Below, piece after piece: positions 59,191 to 64,000 of a stretch of DNA of 64,000 nt. A program made the position numbers and the translations under genes. Position 1 is the stretch's first letter. The number at the start of each line of letters is the position of its first letter. The stretch is from HGM04593 sp045634305 (lineage in GTDB: Bacteria > Bacteroidota > Bacteroidia > Bacteroidales > Bacteroidaceae), in contig JAZQZZ010000049.1 of NCBI GenBank assembly GCA_045634305.1, positions 152,011 to 216,010 of the forward strand. Reading direction: 5' to 3'. The notes under the pieces were generated by a model. That model searched no databases. It saw only the letters and a list, made by a program, of their open reading frames with translations, and had not been told where the DNA came from.

Positions 59191-59244
59191 GTTTTGTTCA
59201 TTTTTTTATTTAATGTGTGTGTAATTTGACTTTGAATTCCGCCC

Positions 59245-59276
59245 CAAAGGTACAATTTTTTATTAAGATTTCACAA
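59245..59276 (-). promoter_or_regulatory. Promoter of the DUF819 gene
   Basis: On the minus strand, TTG (59276-59274) and TACCTTTG (59252-59245) are 21 bp apart, 54 bp before the ATG. Confidence 0.7.
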
Positions 59277-59378
59277 ATTAACAAATTTTAAATTGTTTTG
59301 TAGCGCTTTATCTTTGTCCCATTTGTGTAAAAGTGAAATATTTTTCAGCTGCCGATGTGTGTTTTAAAACAAAAAATG

Positions 59379-59386
59379 TACTTTTG
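59379..59386 (+). promoter_or_regulatory. Candidate -7 box of kbl
   Basis: TACTTTTG fits TAnnTTTG, 61 bp before the kbl ATG. The -33 position reads GTGTG and lacks a clear TTG. Confidence 0.5.
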
Positions 59387-59447
59387 TAGACAATCGGGCC
59401 TATGGCTCGGAGAAAAGACGACAATCATCAACCAAAACACTATAACA

Positions 59448-60638
59448 ATGTACGGAAATTTCCAACAACATTTGAAAGACGAACTGGCTGCCATTGATGC
59501 TGCCGGTCTGTACAAGAGAGAGCGTAACATTGCATCGCAACAGTTTGCCGAGATTACCCTTGAAGATGGCTCGAAGGCACTCAATTTCTGTGCCAACAAC
59601 TATCTTGGTCTGTCGAACAACCCACGCCTGATGAAGGCTGCCCAGGAGGCAATGGAAGCTCGTGGCTTCGGTATGTCATCGGTGCGTTTCATTTGCGGAA
59701 CACAGGATTATCACAAGACTCTTGAAAAGGCGATTGCCGATTACTTCAAAACCGAGGATACGATTCTTTATGCTGCTTGTTTCGATGCTAACGGTGGTCT
59801 GTTCGAGCCACTCTTCACTGCCGAGGATGCCATCATCTCCGACTCTTTGAACCACGCATCAATCATTGACGGCGTACGTCTTTGCAAGGCTGTACGCTAC
59901 CGTTATGCGAATGCCGACATGGCCGACCTTGAGCGTTGCTTGCAGGAGGCTCAGGCACAGCGCTACCGCATCATCGTTACCGATGGTGTATTTTCAATGG
60001 ACGGTAACGTGGCTCCAATGGATAAGATTTGTGACCTTGCCGAGAAATACAATGCTCTTGTGATGGTAGACGAGTCACACTCGGCCGGTGTGGTGGGTGC
60101 AACAGGTCACGGTGTTGCCGAGCAGTTCGGTTGCTATGGCCGTATCGATATTTTCACAGGTACATTGGGTAAGGCTTTCGGTGGTGCCGTAGGTGGTTTT
60201 ACCACTGGTCGCAAGGAGATTATCGATATGCTTCGTCAGCGTTCACGTCCATACCTCTTCTCAAACTCATTGCCACCATCAGTGGTCGGTGCGTCAATAG
60301 AGGTGTTCAAGATGCTTGCCGAGAGCGACGAGCTCCACACCAAGTTGCAGAATAACGTGAACTATTTCCGCGACAAGATGTTGGCTGCAGGCTTCGATAT
60401 CAAACCAACACAGTCGGCTATCTGCGCTGTAATGCTTTACGATGCTCCATTGTCACAGGTGTTTGCACAGAAGATGGCTCAGGAGGGTATCTTCGTTACA
60501 GGTTTCTACTATCCGGTTGTTCCAAAGGGCGAGGCGCGTATCCGTGTCCAGCTATCTGCGGCTCACGAGCAGGAACACCTTGACAAGGCAATTGCAGCCT
60601 TCATAAAGGTAGGCAAGGAACTCGGGGTTATAAAGTGA
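59448..60638 (+). CDS. kbl: Glycine C-acetyltransferase (2-amino-3-ketobutyrate CoA ligase)
   Basis: The product (396 residues) is a PLP-dependent alpha-oxoamine synthase. Key motifs: NFCANNYLGLSNNPRL near 49-64, DSLNHASIIDGVRLCKA near 130-146, DESHSAGVVG near 206, and the PLP lysine in TGTLGKAFGGAVGG near 243. It cleaves 2-amino-3-ketobutyrate with CoA to glycine and acetyl-CoA, completing threonine degradation with tdh. I chose the ATG at 59448, after the -7 box; the frame continues upstream into non-homologous sequence. Confidence 0.95.
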   Translation: MYGNFQQHLKDELAAIDAAGLYKRERNIASQQFAEITLEDGSKALNFCANNYLGLSNNPRLMKAAQEAMEARGFGMSSVRFICGTQDYHKTLEKAIADYFKTEDTILYAACFDANGGLFEPLFTAEDAIISDSLNHASIIDGVRLCKAVRYRYANADMADLERCLQEAQAQRYRIIVTDGVFSMDGNVAPMDKICDLAEKYNALVMVDESHSAGVVGATGHGVAEQFGCYGRIDIFTGTLGKAFGGAVGGFTTGRKEIIDMLRQRSRPYLFSNSLPPSVVGASIEVFKMLAESDELHTKLQNNVNYFRDKMLAAGFDIKPTQSAICAVMLYDAPLSQVFAQKMAQEGIFVTGFYYPVVPKGEARIRVQLSAAHEQEHLDKAIAAFIKVGKELGVIK

Positions 60639-60668
60639 AGGTGAAAACTGAAAACTGAAAGCTGAAAG
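60639..60668 (+). repeat. Purine-rich tandem repeat after the kbl stop
   Basis: The sequence after TGA consists of imperfect GAAAACT/GAAAGCT units (GGTGAAAACTGAAAACTGAA and following), similar to 48494-48530 and 31938-31965. Confidence 0.7.
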
Positions 60669-60697
60669 ATTAAATCGGAAAGCGAGCACCATATTAC

Positions 60698-60734
60698 AAA
60701 AAAAGATGAAGGCCATTGGCCTTCATCTTTTTTT
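60698..60734. terminator. Bidirectional terminator between kbl and the esterase gene
   Basis: A 17-bp perfect stem, AAAAAAAGATGAAGGCC (60698-60714) with GGCCTTCATCTTTTTTT (60718-60734), loop ATT. Confidence 0.93.
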
Positions 60735-60756
60735 AGTAATTGTTACTTGGTTCTTA

Positions 60757-62844
60757 CTATTTCGTTTTCACATTAATTTCAAAGGTACTTGCAGGGAGAC
60801 CGGCCTCGTTTACAAGGTTTGCATCGGTGTAGGGTTTCCACGCATAGCGAACGCGACTTAAATTGCTGTAGCCTTCAATGATTATGCGGTTGCCATCGAA
60901 CTTAATGTTCTCGCTTGGAATCTCCTGTAATGAACCAACAGCCCAACCAATCTCCAATCCACGCAAAGACTTGCTGTCGCTTGTCTTTAATCTTGCAGCA
61001 TTGCTGAATTCGATTATAAGTTTTCCTTTTATCTCTTTTGCACTCACCGGGGTGGGGCCGTGCTGCGCCACGTGGCACATACCGTATGTCTGGTTCAGCG
61101 CAAGGCGTGCAAGACGTTCTCCAACGGGGGCTTTCTCCTTCGGGTGAACATCATACGGGTTACCTTTGTCGCTCGATACGGCAAAGTCGCAGTTGGGGAT
61201 TTCGGCTGCCATTCTGCGTTGTGAGTCGCGGAAGTGTGGCCACGACGGGCGGTTTATGCTCGATAGTTGGACAAAATAGAATGGCATTTCGGCATCGTTC
61301 CATGTCCTGCGCCAGCTGTCGATGAGTGTGGGGAATATGGCTTCGTGCAGTTCCACGTTGTGTGCGTTCGATTCGCCCTGGTACCAAATTGCTCCCTTGA
61401 TGGGGTAGTTGGCTATCGGCATTATACCTGTCTCGTATAGGTAACATGGCTCATAGGGGTGGCGTTGCAGGTTGTTTGTGCTCTTGGCAATGTTCTTGCT
61501 CGCACGGCCACGGCACCAGTCCTGTATCATGTCGTTGCTTTTCCAATTATATAATATGTCAACAAGTACGGGGTGGAATTCGAGTGTCTTGCGGTCGATG
61601 AAAGCCTCAGCAGGAGCTCCGCCAACAGCGTTGCATATAAGTCCCACAGGAACGTCCAATGAGTCGGCAAGCATTGCGCCAAAGTGGTATGCTACAGCCG
61701 AAAAATCGTTCACGTTCTGTTCGTTCTGCATCTGCCAATTTGTAGGCAGGTAGTAGTCGTGGTTGTTGAGCCTTACAAGGTCAATAGAATCCCATTCTAT
61801 GTTGTTTGTGATGACTCTTGGCTTCATGTTGTAGAGGCGTATATCCTTGCCTTTTACATTTGCAAGGCTCTGCTCTATGTGCGAACTCTCCTTTACCATA
61901 AATGCCATGTTCGACTGTCCCGAACAGAGCCATACCTCACCGACAACAATGTTGCTGTATGTGATTTTCTCTTTACCGCATTCAACGGTCATTGTGTAGC
62001 ACTTGCCGTCGGCTTCCATTGGGGGGAATGTGCTTTCCCATTCACCCCATTCGTTTGTGCAGGCTTTCACCTTCTTTTTACCGAGTTTTACTGTAACCTC
62101 GTCACCGGCATTTGCTGTTCCTTTTACAATGAATGGCTTACCGCGTTGAATAACCATGTTGTCGCTGTATATTGCCGGCAGTGAAAGATCGCCAAAGTCG
62201 TCGGTTATTGCCGAATATACCTGTTTGGCAATGATGCAGGCACCCTGCTCGTTGGGGTGTAGTGCATCGGGCATCAGGTCGGGTCGGTTGTAGATGAAAC
62301 GGCTCAGGTCGATTAGCTCAAATTCTTCGTACTCGGCAATATCCTCAATGACATCCTGAATCTGCCAGTACCAGTCGCGTGTGCCGCTCTTGAAACGGCG
62401 ATGCCAATGGAATATGGGGGTCATGCGGCAGACGTAAACCTCTACTTTGGGGTTCTTGTCGCGCAATGCATTGATGATGTTCATGTAATCGCCATAGAAC
62501 TCGTCGCGGTAGTTGGGCCAGTTGCGCGGGTCGGTGTCGTTGAGTCCCAAATGTATTACGGCAATGTCGGGCGCGAACTCGAGCGCAGCCGTGTACTCGG
62601 GCAGGTTGATGTATGGGCGGTGCCCCTTACTCAAAAGCGTAGCTCCTGAATGACCGAAGTTGCGCACTTCGTACTCCTCGCCAAGCATCTGTTGCAACCG
62701 GGTGGGGTAAGAGGTCTCTGCCGGGCTCTTATGTGTCATTCCATAGGTGACACTATTGCCGATGCAGGCAACCTTGATTTTCTCTTGTGCAGTGGCAAGC
62801 AATGGCAGCAGTACAAGAACAAACATTATAAGTCTCTTTCTCAT
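60757..62844 (-). CDS. Dual-domain sialate O-acetylesterase (GDSL + SASA)
   Basis: The product (695 residues) has a signal peptide (LIMFVLVLLPLLATAQ) and two esterase modules. The first (about 22-210) is SGNH type: CIGNSVTYG with Ser nucleophile, HLGLNDTDPRNW and LHPNEQG. The second (about 215-650) is a sialate O-acetylesterase: VVGEVWLCSGQSNMAF near 305-320, GAIWYQGESNAHN near 480. It would remove O-acetyl groups from sialic acid so the adjacent sialidase can act. I chose the ATG at 62844; ATG 62862 adds six polar residues before the signal peptide. Confidence 0.92.
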   Translation of the reverse strand: MRKRLIMFVLVLLPLLATAQEKIKVACIGNSVTYGMTHKSPAETSYPTRLQQMLGEEYEVRNFGHSGATLLSKGHRPYINLPEYTAALEFAPDIAVIHLGLNDTDPRNWPNYRDEFYGDYMNIINALRDKNPKVEVYVCRMTPIFHWHRRFKSGTRDWYWQIQDVIEDIAEYEEFELIDLSRFIYNRPDLMPDALHPNEQGACIIAKQVYSAITDDFGDLSLPAIYSDNMVIQRGKPFIVKGTANAGDEVTVKLGKKKVKACTNEWGEWESTFPPMEADGKCYTMTVECGKEKITYSNIVVGEVWLCSGQSNMAFMVKESSHIEQSLANVKGKDIRLYNMKPRVITNNIEWDSIDLVRLNNHDYYLPTNWQMQNEQNVNDFSAVAYHFGAMLADSLDVPVGLICNAVGGAPAEAFIDRKTLEFHPVLVDILYNWKSNDMIQDWCRGRASKNIAKSTNNLQRHPYEPCYLYETGIMPIANYPIKGAIWYQGESNAHNVELHEAIFPTLIDSWRRTWNDAEMPFYFVQLSSINRPSWPHFRDSQRRMAAEIPNCDFAVSSDKGNPYDVHPKEKAPVGERLARLALNQTYGMCHVAQHGPTPVSAKEIKGKLIIEFSNAARLKTSDSKSLRGLEIGWAVGSLQEIPSENIKFDGNRIIIEGYSNLSRVRYAWKPYTDANLVNEAGLPASTFEINVKTK

Positions 62845-62901
62845 TGTATTGTGGTTTTCCATAATCAATATGCGAATATAGTAATTTAAATCCTAATAGA
62901 C

Positions 62902-62936
62902 AAAAAAGGAGCAATCCTCTCACGAACTGCTCCTTT
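62902..62936 (-). terminator. Terminator of the sialidase gene
   Basis: AAAGGAGCA (62905-62913) pairs with TGCTCCTTT (62928-62936). On the minus strand the stem is followed by TTTTTTG. It separates the sialidase from the esterase gene. Confidence 0.8.
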
Positions 62937-62957
62937 CCTATCAGGGTTCAGATTCAA

Positions 62958-64000
62958 TTATCTTGCAATGAATTTCTTGCCGTTCTGGATGTAGATACCA
63001 CCCTTTGCAGGTGCTGTAACTTTGCGACCCTGGAGGTCGTAAATAGCTTTCACTTTTCCGCTTTCCGTTTTCACCTCCTCGATTGCAGTGGGGTTGGTCG
63101 ACTTGATGGGGTAGAATGGTGCGTCGTCGGTGAACTTGTATGTTCCGTTGCTTGCCCAATCGAGTGAGAAGCGCACGAAACGCATTACAAAACCATCATG
63201 AACTCCGTTCTCCTCATAATATACACCAAGTGTACCGTCGGGGAGTACTACGGCTGCGCTGTAGGCCGAACCGCGTGGACAGATGGTCTTTGGTGTGCCG
63301 AATGTCGCGCCTTCGTCGGTAGAGAGTGCGATACTCACATTCTGTCGGCTGCTGTGGTTTGGTAATGTCTGGAATGCAATATTCCAAGGGTTGCCCTCAA
63401 CTGTTGAACACCATACCATGTATTCGCCGTCGCAAGCGTTACCCGAGATACCGCTTGTGAAGCGTGTCTGTGATGGCAAGTGCCATGTCTCGCCGTCGTT
63501 CGATGTGTAGTTGTAGTAGTTGTAGCCGCTTGCACGTACGCTGATGGCGAGGTCGCCGTTGTTGCGCTCCAGTGTCTTTGGCTCGTCGGCACCGCTTGTA
63601 CCGCTTGTACCGCTTACGTACCAGTTCTGTCCGCCGTCCTTGCTCATGAAGAAGTAGAAGTGCTGGCTGTTGTCGGCCTGGCGGTTCACAAAGCTTGAAA
63701 CAAGTGTACCGTCGCGCTTCTGGAGTGCAGCACCCGAACCTGAGAATCCGCTCTTCCAGGTGTTTGTCTTGGGGTTAGAGCAGTTGGCGCCGAAGAGGTC
63801 ATTGGTGTGGTCGACGGGAGCATCCCAGGTGAGTCCTCCGTCGCGGCTGGTGATGGTCTTCCAGCGTGGAGGCTCGGCTGCTGTTCCTGCAAAGAATCCG
63901 TGACCGTATGTTCCTGCACTTGTCATGATACCGATAATTTCTCCGTTCTCGCGCTTTGTAACGATAAGTCGGAGGCCAAGCGGCCTTAGGAAGACAAATG
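62958..64000 (-). CDS. Exo-sialidase, C-terminal part with sorting-type tail (5' end outside window)
   Basis: The frame is open to the window edge, giving at least 346 residues. Four Asp-box motifs mark a six-bladed sialidase propeller: TSRDGGLTW, SKDGGQNW, TSNDGETW and LSTDEGATF. LRPLGLRLIVTKRENGE near the edge stands where the RIP-motif strand of sialidases is expected. The last 30 residues (KAIYDLQGRKVTAPAKGGIY, then basic end) resemble a type IX secretion sorting domain, which fits PorQ in the window. It would release terminal sialic acid. The N-terminus and Arg triad cannot be checked fully. Confidence 0.88.
   Translation of the reverse strand, partial: FVFLRPLGLRLIVTKRENGEIIGIMTSAGTYGHGFFAGTAAEPPRWKTITSRDGGLTWDAPVDHTNDLFGANCSNPKTNTWKSGFSGSGAALQKRDGTLVSSFVNRQADNSQHFYFFMSKDGGQNWYVSGTSGTSGADEPKTLERNNGDLAISVRASGYNYYNYTSNDGETWHLPSQTRFTSGISGNACDGEYMVWCSTVEGNPWNIAFQTLPNHSSRQNVSIALSTDEGATFGTPKTICPRGSAYSAAVVLPDGTLGVYYEENGVHDGFVMRFVRFSLDWASNGTYKFTDDAPFYPIKSTNPTAIEEVKTESGKVKAIYDLQGRKVTAPAKGGIYIQNGKKFIAR

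Overview
The window looks like a chromosomal stretch of a gut-type member of the Bacteroidales (Prevotella/Bacteroides/Muribaculaceae range; I cannot fix the genus). Reasons: a SusC/SusD pair, a type IX secretion component (PorQ) and a sorting-type C-terminus on a sialidase, SDR-type threonine dehydrogenase, PPi-dependent phosphofructokinase, DUF4421/DUF4468/DUF4476 proteins, absence of Shine-Dalgarno signals, and many promoters of the Bacteroidetes form TTG-N19-21-TAnnTTTG. No phage, insertion sequence, CRISPR array, defence island or rRNA operon is visible.

Layout. 1-931: end of meaB, then 5-formyl-THF cyclo-ligase. 976-4515 (minus): porQ-cmk-ispH-pfkA, tightly coupled. 4774-5514: tonB. 5580-11264: six-gene operon (polyprenyl synthase, unknown, TatD, DAHP synthase/chorismate mutase, binding lipoprotein, FecCD permease). 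11316-15525: ilvD-ilvB-ilvH behind a consensus promoter and what looks like a leader-peptide attenuator. 15675-18517: a repetitive surface protein and a FadL-type porin. 18576-23511 (minus): DUF4468, a 56-residue membrane protein, a porin, a Gfo/Idh/MocA oxidoreductase and DUF4421. 23748-25987: PASTA protein, RluD-type pseudouridine synthase, DUF4476. 25989-28511 (minus): PPi-PFK and GH25 lysozyme. 28713-31940: small protein plus a large golvesin/amidase-like/FN3 protein. 32650-40926: SusC-SusD-lipoprotein locus with a second, related lipoprotein. 41143-41304: rpmH. 41604-42509: sugar nucleotidyltransferase. 42646-45003 (minus): thymidine kinase, YjjG-type nucleotidase, asparaginase. 45272-47227: rsmI and an AI-2E family permease. 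47355-47536: two tRNA-Lys genes. 47665-52310: radical SAM protein, membrane LytTR regulator (minus), SGNH hydrolase, acyl-CoA synthetase, and a 50-residue peptide gene. 52372-56418 (minus): large GH2 beta-galactosidase. 56966-60638: threonine degradation (tdh and kbl, divergent) with a DUF819 permease. 60757-64000 (minus): dual-domain sialate O-acetylesterase and a sialidase running off the window.

Together the genes cover core metabolism (two kinds of phosphofructokinase, branched-chain amino acids, threonine to glycine, pyrimidine salvage) and host- or diet-glycan use (SusCD, galactosidase, sialidase, esterase). The most unusual signals are in non-coding DNA: a candidate Val-rich ilv leader peptide with a terminator hairpin, a 50-bp promoter-proximal element shared by tdk and the galactosidase gene with compensatory changes in its palindrome, and purine-rich inverted repeats placed directly after stop codons.
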